In this document: piece after piece, positions 52,060 through 61,942 of the stretch | Layout of the letters: every line of letters begins with the position of its first letter | Position numbering within the stretch: the stretch's first letter is position 1 | Source of the DNA: Caldifarciminota bacterium | GTDB taxonomy: Bacteria > Hydrothermota > Tepidihabitantia > Tepidihabitantales > CAIPLT01 | Direction: 5' to 3' | Assembly (NCBI GenBank): GCA_903865935.1 | Contig: CAIPLT010000059.1 | Coordinates: 40,001-104,000, forward strand | Length of the DNA: 64,000 bases | The notes under the pieces: model-generated | Seen by the model: the letters and a program-made list of their open reading frames with translations, nothing else | Told to the model about the DNA's origin: nothing | The model's database searches: none | Made by a program: the position numbers and the translations under genes

Positions 52060-52133
52060 ATTGGAAGATTAGAGGATTGCAGATTACAAATTCAATCTTA
52101 GAATCTTATAATTTTAGAATCTTGTAATCGAAC

Positions 52134-53000
52134 ATGGCGGTATTAATCATTGATGGCGGTGCCGGTGCTTTGTTATATGAAGCCGAGCATCGTCATGGAA
52201 TTTACGATGCGTTACAGGTCGGATGGAAGGTTTTAACCAGAGGCGGAAGCGCGCTTAATGCAGTAAGCAAGGCAATTACCAATATGGAAGACAACCCGAG
52301 CTTTAACTGTGGAACCGGTTCAGTTTTGACGATTGACGGGAAAGTAGAAATGGATGCGTCAGTGATGACTGAAGACGGAAAGTATGGCGCGGTCGGTGCA
52401 ATACGGCAGATTAAAAATCCGATTCTGGTTGCTCGAAAAGTTATGGAACAGACCGACCATTTATTATTAGTCGGTGATGGCTCGATAAAATTCGCACGGC
52501 TGATGGGATTTAAAAAATACGAGAAGATTACCAAGCGTTCCAAAGACCGTTTAGCCAAACTGAAAAAAGAAGGCAAGTCAGACTATTTTCCGAAACTAAA
52601 AAAATATATGAAACTGGGCACGGTCGGCGCGATTGCTCTGGACAATAAAAAGAGAATCGCAGTTGCAACATCAACTGGCGGTATTAATGGCAGGTTATCA
52701 GGTCGGGTTGGCGATTCAGCAATTTTAGGCGCGGGCACCTATGCGGATGAAAATGGCGGAGCAACCGCCACTGGTCATGGCGAATTGATTATGAAACTGT
52801 TCCTGTCAAAACTGGTTGTGGACTTAATGAAAAAATATTCTGCCCAGAAAGCAGTTGATATCGCATTAAAACAAGTGCGGTCACAAAAGGGACTGTGCGG
52901 TATTATTGCATTGGATAAAAAGGGCAATGTTGGCATTGGCTATACCCCAAAGTCAATGTCGTGGGGTTATATCAAAGACGGCAAGGTCAATATTTTCTAA
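52134..53000 (+). CDS. isoaspartyl peptidase / type 2 L-asparaginase-family Ntn hydrolase
   Basis: A 288-residue Ntn hydrolase precursor. 'IDGGAGALLYEAEHRHG' marks the N-terminus, and self-cleavage is expected before Thr163 in 'LGTVGAIALD', with 'GGINGRLSGRVGDSAILGAGTYAD' in the beta subunit. It hydrolyses isoaspartyl dipeptides from protein ageing or asparagine. An N-terminal 'RGGSALNAV' and 'NPSFNCGTGSVL' fit the family. A weak promoter (TGTAAT about six bases before the ATG) suggests a leaderless message. Confidence 0.92.
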   Translation: MAVLIIDGGAGALLYEAEHRHGIYDALQVGWKVLTRGGSALNAVSKAITNMEDNPSFNCGTGSVLTIDGKVEMDASVMTEDGKYGAVGAIRQIKNPILVARKVMEQTDHLLLVGDGSIKFARLMGFKKYEKITKRSKDRLAKLKKEGKSDYFPKLKKYMKLGTVGAIALDNKKRIAVATSTGGINGRLSGRVGDSAILGAGTYADENGGATATGHGELIMKLFLSKLVVDLMKKYSAQKAVDIALKQVRSQKGLCGIIALDKKGNVGIGYTPKSMSWGYIKDGKVNIF

Positions 53001-53056
53001 TTTACTCCCGTAATAAATTCACGCCAACCAAAAAAGCAAAGTAATTTTATTGCTGT

Positions 53057-54859
53057 TTATTTTTCTGGGCCCGTTTTCGTATACATCGCTTCGATGAGCG
53101 GTTTGTATTTTTCGAGCACTTTGTTTCGTCTTAATTTCAAAGTCGGGGTGAGCATGCCATTATCAATGTTAAATCCTTCGGGTATAATCGTGAACGCCTT
53201 GATTTTTTCATACGGCGCCAGGTCAGTGGTTGCGTTTTCGATTTCGTTCGTTAAGAACGTCTTGATGTCATTGCTCGCGCAGAGTTCCGTATAATTTTCA
53301 CATGATATTTTATTGGACCTGGCATAGTATTCAATCAGTTTTTTATTCGGCACCACTAATGCCACGATAAAGTTCTTTTTGTCACCGTAGAGCATCACCT
53401 GTTCAATATAACCGCATCGGCAGATTTTTTCCTCAATCGGAATCGGCGGGATATTTTTGCCGTATGAGGTTACAATCAGCTCTTTGATGCGCCCGGTGAT
53501 GATTAGATTGCCATCTTTGTCAAGTTTACCCTGGTCACCGGTATGAAACCAACCGCCCTGGTCAATCGCTTTTCTGGTCTCATCGGGTTTATTGTGATAG
53601 CCGAGCATCAGGTTTGGTCCTTTGACCAGGATTTCCTGATTATCGCCAATCTTGATTTGGACATCTGGAAAAGGTTTGCCGACTGTGCCCAGCCGGTTAT
53701 CATCGATGAAGGTCGAGCTGATCACCGGTGCGGTTTCAGTCAGACCATAACCCTCGCAGATATTTAAACCCAAGATGTGATAGATTTTGGCAATCTGTTT
53801 ATTGAGCGGCGCACCGCCTGACACCATTACTCTTAATCTGCCGCCGGCAATCTTTCGGAATTTGGATGCGACCAGCTTATCATAAATATTGCATTTTATT
53901 TTAAGTATGCGGGGAATCGGTTTTTTCTTGTAGTTCAGATTATAGTATCGGTTGAGGTTTTTAATTGCGGATGTAACCAGTTTTCTCTGAATCCAGGGGC
54001 CGGACGCAACCTTCTGCACTGCAGTTTCATAAGCTTTTTCCAGAACTCTCGGCAATGCGACTAAAATTGTCGGCTGGACCTCTCCGATATCCAGGACAAT
54101 CGTGCTGAAATTCTCGGCATAACCAATCGCACCACCGGAAAACATCATCACATAGTAACCGCCGGTTCGTTCAAACATGTGCGAAAGCGGCAGGTAAGAG
54201 AGCATCACATCGTTTTCATTGACACTAAACCGCTCAATACCGGCAAGCGCATTAGAGACAATATTGTAGTGGGTGAGCACAACGCCCTTGGGCTCGCCGG
54301 TCGTGCCTGAGGTGTAAACAATCGTTGCAATATCATCGGCTAAAACCTGAGACGTAAAGCCCGAAGTCTGAAGCGTCGTATCTGGAACTTTCTTTATATC
54401 ATCGAATTTGAGATAGGTTTTGTTATTGTTCATCCCGGATGGGTCAAAGAGCGCGACATTTTTTAATATTGGCACTTCAGATTGAATCGATTCTAATTTT
54501 TGATAGAGCGCGGCATTCTCGACAAAAAGCAGTTTTATCTTGGCATCATTAATCATATACTTGATATAGAACGGGGTCATCACATGATAAATCGGCACCA
54601 CCACCGCGCCCAGTTTTAAAACCGCCAAGTCGACCATAACCCATTCCGGTCGGTTATAAGAATAGATGCCGACCGAATCACCGCGATTGATGCCCAATTT
54701 TTTAAGATTAAATGCGACCGCATCAACATAATCGCTCAACTGCTGGTATGTAATATTAACATATTTGCCGTCCTGCTTATACATCAAAGCGATTCGGCTG
54801 GGAAATTTCACGACCGATTCCCAAAAACAGTTGTAGATAGTATCTTGCTTTTGATTCAT
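53057..54859 (-). CDS. AMP-dependent long-chain acyl-CoA synthetase
   Basis: 600 residues of the ANL superfamily. 'IVYTSGTTGEPKGVVLTH' is the P-loop-like motif, and 'EGYGLTETAPVIS', 'GWFHTGDQGKLD' and 'ITGRIKELIVTSYGKNIPP' are the A5, A7-A8 motifs. The lysine-containing C-terminal region ends 'TLKLRRNKVLEKY'. It activates fatty acids to acyl-CoA via acyl-AMP, at the membrane surface. Downstream on the same strand order lie an acyltransferase and an AONS/SPT-family enzyme, consistent with lipid synthesis. Confidence 0.92.
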   Translation of the reverse strand: MNQKQDTIYNCFWESVVKFPSRIALMYKQDGKYVNITYQQLSDYVDAVAFNLKKLGINRGDSVGIYSYNRPEWVMVDLAVLKLGAVVVPIYHVMTPFYIKYMINDAKIKLLFVENAALYQKLESIQSEVPILKNVALFDPSGMNNNKTYLKFDDIKKVPDTTLQTSGFTSQVLADDIATIVYTSGTTGEPKGVVLTHYNIVSNALAGIERFSVNENDVMLSYLPLSHMFERTGGYYVMMFSGGAIGYAENFSTIVLDIGEVQPTILVALPRVLEKAYETAVQKVASGPWIQRKLVTSAIKNLNRYYNLNYKKKPIPRILKIKCNIYDKLVASKFRKIAGGRLRVMVSGGAPLNKQIAKIYHILGLNICEGYGLTETAPVISSTFIDDNRLGTVGKPFPDVQIKIGDNQEILVKGPNLMLGYHNKPDETRKAIDQGGWFHTGDQGKLDKDGNLIITGRIKELIVTSYGKNIPPIPIEEKICRCGYIEQVMLYGDKKNFIVALVVPNKKLIEYYARSNKISCENYTELCASNDIKTFLTNEIENATTDLAPYEKIKAFTIIPEGFNIDNGMLTPTLKLRRNKVLEKYKPLIEAMYTKTGPEK

Positions 54860-54871
54860 AATTATTTTTTT

Positions 54872-54948
54872 ATAGGATTTACCGGATTAAAACCTGATTT
54901 GAATAAAAATCCTGTTAATCTCGTAAATATCCTGTTAATCCCGTCTCT
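54872..54948. repeat. decayed ACAGGATTTA-type dispersed repeat
   Basis: Contains GGATTTACCGGATTAAAACC and two CCTGTTAATC units, related to the element at 46490-46541. It lies between two minus-strand genes. Confidence 0.5.
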
Positions 54949-54953
54949 TGTTT

Positions 54954-56132
54954 TCAATTTAGATTACCCCCGGTTTCTTGTCGACCAGCTTGAACTTTTC
55001 CAAATCCATGCTCAAACCGCCCGAAAAGCTTAATCAACACAATTAAAATTATTGCGGATAATATAATCCATACAGGACGTTCAATCCACCATCCGCTTTG
55101 TCCTGCAGGCATACGGTTGAATCCGATTTTTTTGAGCAAAAGAAATGTGATAGAATATGCGGTGAGGTGCCATAAGTAGACGGTCATAATAACGCTGTTT
55201 GCCGCTATTACTGCTATCCATGGTTTTGGCTTGGCAAGCCAGCGGTTTACCGGATCGCGTAAAATCATTGCTATACCAACCAGCCACAAGGTTAAAACGA
55301 TAATACAAATTGTCGGCGGACTCATATTTGATACTTTTTCCAGCCCGGTTCCGACCATACTTCTCGGATATATCCCGAGATTGGTTAGTATTACCAGCCC
55401 AGCGAGTCCAATCAAAGCCATTAAAACATGCGCTCTTTTGGACATTCGTACCAGAGTTCCATCCGCATAGAAAAATCCCAGCTGGTGAACTAATAACCAG
55501 ACAAAAAGAATATTGGCATAACCGACATATGTCAGTTTTAACCAAAACCGACCGACATCAACCAAAATTGTTAAGAGGAAAAGTAAAATAAGAACTTTAG
55601 TGCGATACCGCACATGCAATGGTTGCATAAATGGTGTGGTCAGGACGATTATTATATATACAACCAGAAACCAGAGTGGACCGAAGAGCAGCATATTTTT
55701 GGTAACAAATTCCGTGCGTCCCTGATTGGCAAGATAGAGTATCACCGACACAATCAACCAAACAATAACGAACACCACCGCCGGTTTAAGCAGTCTTGAG
55801 GTGCGGGAGCGATAAAACTCCTTGACTCCCTGATTGCGTTGTCGGGTTGCGGTGTAAGAAACATAATTGGAAAAGCCGCCGACAAAAAAGAAGACCGGCA
55901 TAACTTGAAGAATCCAGGTCAAAACCCATAAACCGGAAACGATTCCGACTACATTGTGCACGACCAGCCGACCATTGTTATAATAAACCACCGTACTCAG
56001 CCAGTGAGCACAAACAACAACCAAAATACTCAGGGCTCGTAAAAAGTCAACATATCGGTCGTGCGGTTTAGAAGTCTTATCCGAGAATTTTTGTATTTGC
56101 TGGTTTGGGAAAATCGAAAACAGTTTACTCAT
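54954..56132 (-). CDS. acyltransferase family 3 membrane protein
   Basis: A 392-residue integral membrane protein with about ten helices. The N-terminal 'RYVDFLRALSILVVVCAHW' has the R...H pattern typical of acyltransferase family 3, which O-acylates surface sugars or lipids. The catalytic His-Arg pair is present and 'FFFVGGFSNYVSYTATR' follows. The acceptor is unknown. It is flanked by acyl-CoA ligase and AONS/SPT genes on the same strand, though repeats and 80-90 base gaps separate them. Confidence 0.86.
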   Translation of the reverse strand: MSKLFSIFPNQQIQKFSDKTSKPHDRYVDFLRALSILVVVCAHWLSTVVYYNNGRLVVHNVVGIVSGLWVLTWILQVMPVFFFVGGFSNYVSYTATRQRNQGVKEFYRSRTSRLLKPAVVFVIVWLIVSVILYLANQGRTEFVTKNMLLFGPLWFLVVYIIIVLTTPFMQPLHVRYRTKVLILLFLLTILVDVGRFWLKLTYVGYANILFVWLLVHQLGFFYADGTLVRMSKRAHVLMALIGLAGLVILTNLGIYPRSMVGTGLEKVSNMSPPTICIIVLTLWLVGIAMILRDPVNRWLAKPKPWIAVIAANSVIMTVYLWHLTAYSITFLLLKKIGFNRMPAGQSGWWIERPVWIILSAIILIVLIKLFGRFEHGFGKVQAGRQETGGNLN

Positions 56133-56215
56133 GCAATCTCTATTCGCCGAGACATATAGGAAAACAGAGGGACTTTAATCTCTGCGAACTTTGCGTTCTC
56201 CGCGAAAACCATTTT

Positions 56216-57400
56216 TTAAATAACGCCCAGTTTCTTGCCGACCAGTTTGAACTTATCCAGTGCCATTGACAAATCGTTTTCAGTATGCCCGGCAGTCAGG
56301 CTGACACGGATGATTGACTCATCTTTTGGCACGGCCGGCGGAATAATCGGATTGATAAACACACCTTCCTGTTCCAGATAACCCGCCATCTTAAAACATT
56401 TCTCGTCGTTATTGATTAAAATTGGGATAATCGGCGTGATAGTCGGCTCAAGCACATATCCCATCTCTTTCAAACCTTTCTTTAAAAAGTCGCCATTGGT
56501 CTTCAGTTTTTTCACCCGCTCGGGCTCGGCTTCAATCACTTCCAAACTTGCCAGAACCGTTGCCGCAATTGATGGCGGAGGACTGGCAGTGAAAATGAAT
56601 GGTCGCGAGGTCAGGCGCAGAAAATCGATTATCGCATATTTGGCACAGGTGAAACCGCCGACTGCAGCCAAAGATTTAGAGAAAGTTCCGCTCACCAGGT
56701 CAATCTGACCTTCCATATTAAAATGCTCAAGCGTGCCGTGTCCTCGTTCGCCAAGCACACCAGTACCGTGTGCATCATCAACCATAATCTTGGCATCATA
56801 TTTATCTACCAGTTTTTTAATTCCAGGCAGGTCAACCACGGTTCCTTTCATACTGAAAACACCGTCGGTGATAATCAGTTTGTTAGTCTCGGGTTTGAGC
56901 GAGGCAAGTTTTGCTTCCAAATCAACCATGTCATTATGCTTGTACACAATTGTCTTTGCCCTGGAAAGCCGGCAGCCCTCGATGATACTTGCGTGATTTA
57001 ACTCGTCCGACAAGATTACATCACCGGTATCGGCAATTGCCGCGATCGTTGCCATTAATGCCATAAACCCAGCACTAAAAGTTATTGAATCTTCCGAGTG
57101 TTTGAACTCGGCAAGTTTCTTTTCCATTTTTAGATGCACTTCGGTTGTGCCAGTCAGGATGCGCGAACCGCAAGAGCCAGTGCCGTATTTATCAATCGCT
57201 TTTTTGGTCGCCTCGATTACCTTGGGATGACTGGTCAAATCAAGATAATTATTAGACCCGAGCATAATCATCTTTTTGCCATTACGCATAACTATTGGAC
57301 TCGCGGCCGGGTCAACCTGCCGTAGATAGAAAAACTGGTTTAATGACCTTAAATGGTCAGCCATTTTCTTAAACTCATAACACTTGTCAAATAACGCCAT
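56216..57400 (-). CDS. KBL/AONS/SPT-family acyl-CoA:amino acid C-acyltransferase
   Basis: 394 residues of the alpha-oxoamine synthase family: 'LGSNNYLDLTSHPKV', 'YGTGSCGSRILTGTTEVH', 'IMVDDAHGTGVLGERG' and the PLP lysine in 'VSGTFSKSLAAVGG'. The family joins an acyl-CoA to an amino acid with decarboxylation (glycine, alanine or serine). Neighbouring acyl-CoA ligase and acyltransferase genes favour a long-chain product, as in sphingolipid-like synthesis, but KBL or BioF activity is also possible. The leader 'FKKMADHLRSLNQFFYLRQVD' resembles bacterial SPT-like enzymes. Confidence 0.88.
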   Translation of the reverse strand: MALFDKCYEFKKMADHLRSLNQFFYLRQVDPAASPIVMRNGKKMIMLGSNNYLDLTSHPKVIEATKKAIDKYGTGSCGSRILTGTTEVHLKMEKKLAEFKHSEDSITFSAGFMALMATIAAIADTGDVILSDELNHASIIEGCRLSRAKTIVYKHNDMVDLEAKLASLKPETNKLIITDGVFSMKGTVVDLPGIKKLVDKYDAKIMVDDAHGTGVLGERGHGTLEHFNMEGQIDLVSGTFSKSLAAVGGFTCAKYAIIDFLRLTSRPFIFTASPPPSIAATVLASLEVIEAEPERVKKLKTNGDFLKKGLKEMGYVLEPTITPIIPILINNDEKCFKMAGYLEQEGVFINPIIPPAVPKDESIIRVSLTAGHTENDLSMALDKFKLVGKKLGVI

Positions 57401-57579
57401 GTTATCCTCTCTTAAAAATATTTCTTTTCATTATTTAATTAACTCTTATTATTGTTTTGAAGAAGTTTAAATTGATTTAAATATGCAACCAACATAAATC
57501 CAAATATTATCTGCACCAATGTGCTGAATTGTCATATAAAAATATCTGAATGTCAAGAGAAAAATCAGCGAAAGAGTTG

Positions 57580-57608
57580 TTGACAAATATGATACAAGTG
57601 CTTATATT
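57580..57608 (+). promoter_or_regulatory. promoter of the large propeller-protein gene
   Basis: TTGACA at 57580-57585, 17 bases, TATATT at 57603-57608. The leader would be about 95 bases, with AAGGAG before the ATG at 57710. The rest of the divergent 57401-57709 region shows nothing else. Confidence 0.6.
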
Positions 57609-57709
57609 AATCCATAGTGAAGCGGTATATTGTATTCGCAATTCTATTTAATCCGATAGTTTTTTATTGCCAAGATGAAAATAAATTAGTTTAATTCGAA
57701 GGAGAAAAT

Positions 57710-60601
57710 ATGAAATATTTAATTGTCATTCTGTTTTTAGCGAGTTTGTGTTTTGGTCAGTCGGTGATTAATGCGATTACCGCGCCAGCCAATGCGTCTG
57801 GTTTATGCTGGGCAAATAATGCCTTGTGGTGCGGCGCTTATGGCACGCAGGGCGATACGATTTATAAACTCGACCCGTTAAACGGCAATGTTATGAAACG
57901 GATGCGTTGGCGGACAAGCGCGGATTGTTATGGCTTGGCATTTGACACAATTAATGGCGGTGGTCTTTGGGTATCTGATCATTCTGCCGGCGACTCGGTT
58001 TTCTTAATTGATACAATCTCGGGCGCGCATATCCGGTCTTTTCACGCTAACAAGACTTATATGGCAGGTCTTGCGAATGATGGTCAGGCGCTCTGGCATT
58101 GCTGTTATTATAGTCCGGATGGCAGGGCTTATCGTATCAGGAAAGATAATGGCGCGCCAATTGACAGCATAAATATTCCATCAATTCCGCAACCCTGGGG
58201 TGCAACCTGGGATGGTCAGTATCTCTGGGTATGCAATGACGGTAATTACGGCGGTTCGCACCGGGTTTATAAAATCAATGTTAATACCTACCAGATTGTA
58301 GATTCTTTTAATTCGCCAGGCATTCGTCCTTATGGGCTTGCCTGGGATGGGAATTATCTGTGGGTTGTTGCCAATGGTCCTTCAACAACCGGTCGGGTTG
58401 CGTATCAGATTGATTTGGGCGGTTCGGGCACGCCGGATATTCAGATTGCACCGACTTCGTGTAATTTCGGTAATATACAGATTGGACATATCGCTGGACT
58501 TGGGTTTCTCATCCTGAATGTCGGAACCGATACTTTGACCGTGGATACAATCATTTCCCATAATTCGGCGTTCTATTACGATGACACGTTTTTCCCGATT
58601 CGGATTGCACCAAATACAAATGTCGAAGTTCCGATTTATTTTGCGCCGCCCATTTTTGGTTTTCAGAGTTGCAGTTTGATGGTTGTTTCCGATGACCCGG
58701 ACGAGGAAACAGTCTATTGTGCGTTAAGGGGTCAGGGTGTTTATGCGAATCCGACTCTATCCCCGAGTGAAACTTTACATAATTTCAGTGATGTACGCGT
58801 GCATCATGTGAAAGACTGGTATCTACGGATTGTCAATCGGGGTTATCCGCAATTGATGATTGACACAATTATTTTTACCAATTTCCAGTTTTTTGTCGGT
58901 CAGACACAATTTCCGATTCTCTTAAACTGTCTTGAGACGACCTATGTGCAGATAATCACCCGACCAAATAATTCCGGCGCTTATACGGGTAATCTGCAGA
59001 TGTATAACAACGGTACGCTCAATCCGATGAATCTGCATTTATCGGCAAATGGCATCAATGAAATACCGGTGGGCGGAGAGATGTTATGGGATTATGATTA
59101 TCCGGATAATGTCGTGTGCGTGGCACCGATTTCAGATATTAATAATGACAGTATTTTAGATGTTGCGGCAGAATGTTACGGCACTAATATGTATGGTGAA
59201 AAACACTTGCGGACTTTCTGGGCAAACAGCTCTGGTTTGGGCGTTACCCGATGGGCGATTGGCGATACTGGTTTTAACGGCTCGTGGGGTGATGATTGTT
59301 TGATGCGTGGTGCGGATTGGAATAATGACGGGGTGCGCGATATTCTTTTAGGCACAGCCTGGGGCGACCGCTCGGTTTATGCGATTAATGCCTTAAATGG
59401 CCACGTTATCTGGCAGTATGATACTCATAGTTATGACGGTCAGGGCGGATGGGTTTATTCGGTTCGACCGATGCCGGATGTGACCGGTGATTCGATTGAG
59501 GATGTGATTGCCGGTGTCGGCGGAAATGAACTGCCGGGCGGCGGACCGCGATGTGTTTATTGCCTGAACGGCGCGAACGGCAGCGTGGTCTGGCAATGTC
59601 GAGTGCAGGACGGAATTGGCAGTGTTGACTGGACACCGGATATTAACGGCGATTACGTGCCGGATGTGATTGCCGGTGCCTGGGGAAACAGCACAGATAA
59701 GAAAGTTTATTGCATCTCGGGTCTTAACGGCAGTGTTCTGTGGTCGCATCAATGTGCGGGCGATGTCCAGTCGGTGATTGTGATCCCGGACCTGAACGGC
59801 GACTATAAACGGGAAGTGGTTTGCGGTGACTGGTCCGGCGCGGTTCAATGTCTGAGCGGTGCGAATGGCACTCCGCTCTGGACGACATCGGTTGGCGGTT
59901 GGGTAGTAAAACTGGTTGCGATTCCGAATCTGGTCAGCACAAACCGACCGGGTATTGCCGTAGCAAATGTGAGTGGTGTCACAGTGTTTAAAGTTCTGGA
60001 CTGCACAAATGGCAATGTCATGTGGAGTTATCCGATTGGCGGAAATGTCTGGTCTTGCGATGGAATTTCTGATTTGAACCAGGACGGCAAGCAGGAAGTC
60101 ATTACGGGTAATCAGGCAGGCATGGTCTATTGTTTTAATGGTGCGAATGGTTCGGTTTTGTGGTCGTATAATGCGGGACGCTTGATTTACTCGATACGCG
60201 CGATTACGGATATCACTTCTGACGAACATCCGGATGTGCTGGTTGGAACCCAGGCGTCAAGCAGTACTAATGTTGCAAGTTTAATTGCGATTTGCAGTGG
60301 TAGTTATGGACCTGGCGTTGCAGAACAGTCATTTAACGCAGTTAACCGGATCTCAGTATATCCGCATATCAGTAAAACTGGTTTTAATATCAAGTGGGAT
60401 AATCTGGCAGTTGATAAAATATCAGTCTTTGATGCGATGGGCAGACTGATTAAAGATTATGACAAGCCGAGCCGAAGCACAACACAGATTATCTGGAATG
60501 CCAGGGATAAGAATGGCAAAGCAGTCAGCCACGGCATCTATTTTGTGAAAATCGAAGCACATGACTTTTCCGAGATTACTAAAGTCATTGTGGTTGAGTA
60601 A
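57710..60601 (+). CDS. secreted propeller/Hydin-type protein with T9SS-like tail
   Basis: A 963-residue exported protein. Signal peptide about 1-16; an NHL/SMP-like propeller at about 20-240 ('GLCWANNALWCGAYG', 'GATWDGQYLWVCNDG'); two Hydin/ASPM-type Ig domains at about 245-450 ('CNFGNIQIGHIAGLGFLILN'). A second propeller of PQQ/FG-GAP type follows (about 460-860) with 'PDLNGDYKREVVCGDW' and 'CLNGANGSVVWQC' repeats. The T9SS-like tail ends 'HGIYFVKIEAHDFSEIT'. No enzymatic motif. It is probably a surface or released scaffold. Its tail closely matches the next gene's tail. Confidence 0.85.
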   Translation: MKYLIVILFLASLCFGQSVINAITAPANASGLCWANNALWCGAYGTQGDTIYKLDPLNGNVMKRMRWRTSADCYGLAFDTINGGGLWVSDHSAGDSVFLIDTISGAHIRSFHANKTYMAGLANDGQALWHCCYYSPDGRAYRIRKDNGAPIDSINIPSIPQPWGATWDGQYLWVCNDGNYGGSHRVYKINVNTYQIVDSFNSPGIRPYGLAWDGNYLWVVANGPSTTGRVAYQIDLGGSGTPDIQIAPTSCNFGNIQIGHIAGLGFLILNVGTDTLTVDTIISHNSAFYYDDTFFPIRIAPNTNVEVPIYFAPPIFGFQSCSLMVVSDDPDEETVYCALRGQGVYANPTLSPSETLHNFSDVRVHHVKDWYLRIVNRGYPQLMIDTIIFTNFQFFVGQTQFPILLNCLETTYVQIITRPNNSGAYTGNLQMYNNGTLNPMNLHLSANGINEIPVGGEMLWDYDYPDNVVCVAPISDINNDSILDVAAECYGTNMYGEKHLRTFWANSSGLGVTRWAIGDTGFNGSWGDDCLMRGADWNNDGVRDILLGTAWGDRSVYAINALNGHVIWQYDTHSYDGQGGWVYSVRPMPDVTGDSIEDVIAGVGGNELPGGGPRCVYCLNGANGSVVWQCRVQDGIGSVDWTPDINGDYVPDVIAGAWGNSTDKKVYCISGLNGSVLWSHQCAGDVQSVIVIPDLNGDYKREVVCGDWSGAVQCLSGANGTPLWTTSVGGWVVKLVAIPNLVSTNRPGIAVANVSGVTVFKVLDCTNGNVMWSYPIGGNVWSCDGISDLNQDGKQEVITGNQAGMVYCFNGANGSVLWSYNAGRLIYSIRAITDITSDEHPDVLVGTQASSSTNVASLIAICSGSYGPGVAEQSFNAVNRISVYPHISKTGFNIKWDNLAVDKISVFDAMGRLIKDYDKPSRSTTQIIWNARDKNGKAVSHGIYFVKIEAHDFSEITKVIVVE

Positions 60602-60697
60602 GAAATTTTTAACCACGAATTAACACGAACGCGAACGAAACTTGGGTATCGTTTAATTTGTGAAAATTTGACTAAACGGACAACGTTGGAGGTGTAA

Positions 60698-61915
60698 ATG
60701 AACAAATATAAAGTCGTAATATTGGTTCTATTCTTGCTCGGTTCTTTGCATGCGCAAATGACCTGGACTCAGGCAACCGCTAATGCTCAATGGTCAGCAA
60801 GATTCGTTTTTCCGACCATCGTTTTTCATGACACAATGTGGTTAATGGGAGGTTATGGTGCTGGTGCGAGTGATGTTTGGAATTCGATAAATGGTGCAAA
60901 CTGGACCTGTGCCACATCTTCGGCTGGCTGGCCACATCGAATGGGTCATACCGCAGTTGTCTTTAATAACAAAATGTGGGTAATCGGAGGATGTGTCAGT
61001 GATGCATATCGTTATAATGATGTCTGGTATTCTCATGACGGAGTGAGCTGGACTTGTACAACTTCAAATGCCCAATGGTCATCAAGGTTTGGACATACCT
61101 CAGTTGTTTTTGATAATAAGATGTGGGTGATTGGAGGATATCCAATCTTGAACGATGTCTGGTATTCTTCAGATGGTGCGAACTGGGCCTGTGCGACAGC
61201 ATCTGCGCCTTGGTCAGCAAGGTTTTATCATACTGCAGTTGACTTTGATGGAAAAATTTGGGTCATGGGCGGTGAAGCGAGCGGCGGCACAGACAAAAAT
61301 GATGTCTGGTATTCTTCAGATGGTGTGAACTGGACACAAGCCACCGCGTCCGCTGGCTGGGCTCCAAGGTATGAACTTGTCTCAGCGGTTTTTGATAACA
61401 AAATATGGGTGATGGCCGGATACGCTAATGGTACAGACAAAAACGATGTCTGGTATTCGGCAAATGGTGTGAACTGGATTCAGGCGCCCAATGCGGCATG
61501 GATAGCCAGACGCGGACCGAGTTCGGTTGTTTATGATAACAAGATCTGGATATTGGGTGGATTTCCAAGCGCCATGAATGATGTCTGGTATTCGACCGGT
61601 CTTAATGGCATTGAAGACAATTGCCAACCGCTAGTCAATAATCGCTTTTCGCTTAATGCTGAGCCAAACCCATTTAACACACATACCACGATTCGCTATT
61701 CATTACTTACCACGAGTAAAGTCAAACTTTCAATCTATGATAATTCAGGGAAATTAATAAAGAACTTGGTTAATGAAAATAAACTGCCAGGTGATCATAC
61801 AGTAATATGGGATAGCAAAGATGAAAATAATCAAGCAGTCAGCCACGCCATCTATTTTGCGAAAATTAAAGCACAAGATTTTTCCGAGATTATTAAGATT
61901 ATTGTGGTAGAATAA
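60698..61915 (+). CDS. secreted kelch-like repeat protein with T9SS-like tail
   Basis: A 405-residue exported protein. After a signal peptide (about 1-19) come six kelch-like units of about 50 residues with 'DNKMWVIGGY' and 'NDVWYSSDGANWTCATA' patterns. They are near-identical in DNA, suggesting recent amplification. The last 75 residues form a T9SS-like sorting domain ('AEPNPFNTHTTIRYSL', 'IYFAKIKAQDFSEI'). The tail resembles that of the 57710 protein, showing gene-tail reuse. GGAGG precedes the start. Confidence 0.87.
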   Translation: MNKYKVVILVLFLLGSLHAQMTWTQATANAQWSARFVFPTIVFHDTMWLMGGYGAGASDVWNSINGANWTCATSSAGWPHRMGHTAVVFNNKMWVIGGCVSDAYRYNDVWYSHDGVSWTCTTSNAQWSSRFGHTSVVFDNKMWVIGGYPILNDVWYSSDGANWACATASAPWSARFYHTAVDFDGKIWVMGGEASGGTDKNDVWYSSDGVNWTQATASAGWAPRYELVSAVFDNKIWVMAGYANGTDKNDVWYSANGVNWIQAPNAAWIARRGPSSVVYDNKIWILGGFPSAMNDVWYSTGLNGIEDNCQPLVNNRFSLNAEPNPFNTHTTIRYSLLTTSKVKLSIYDNSGKLIKNLVNENKLPGDHTVIWDSKDENNQAVSHAIYFAKIKAQDFSEIIKIIVVE

Positions 61916-61942
61916 ATATTTTTACTACAAAGGAGAATTAAG

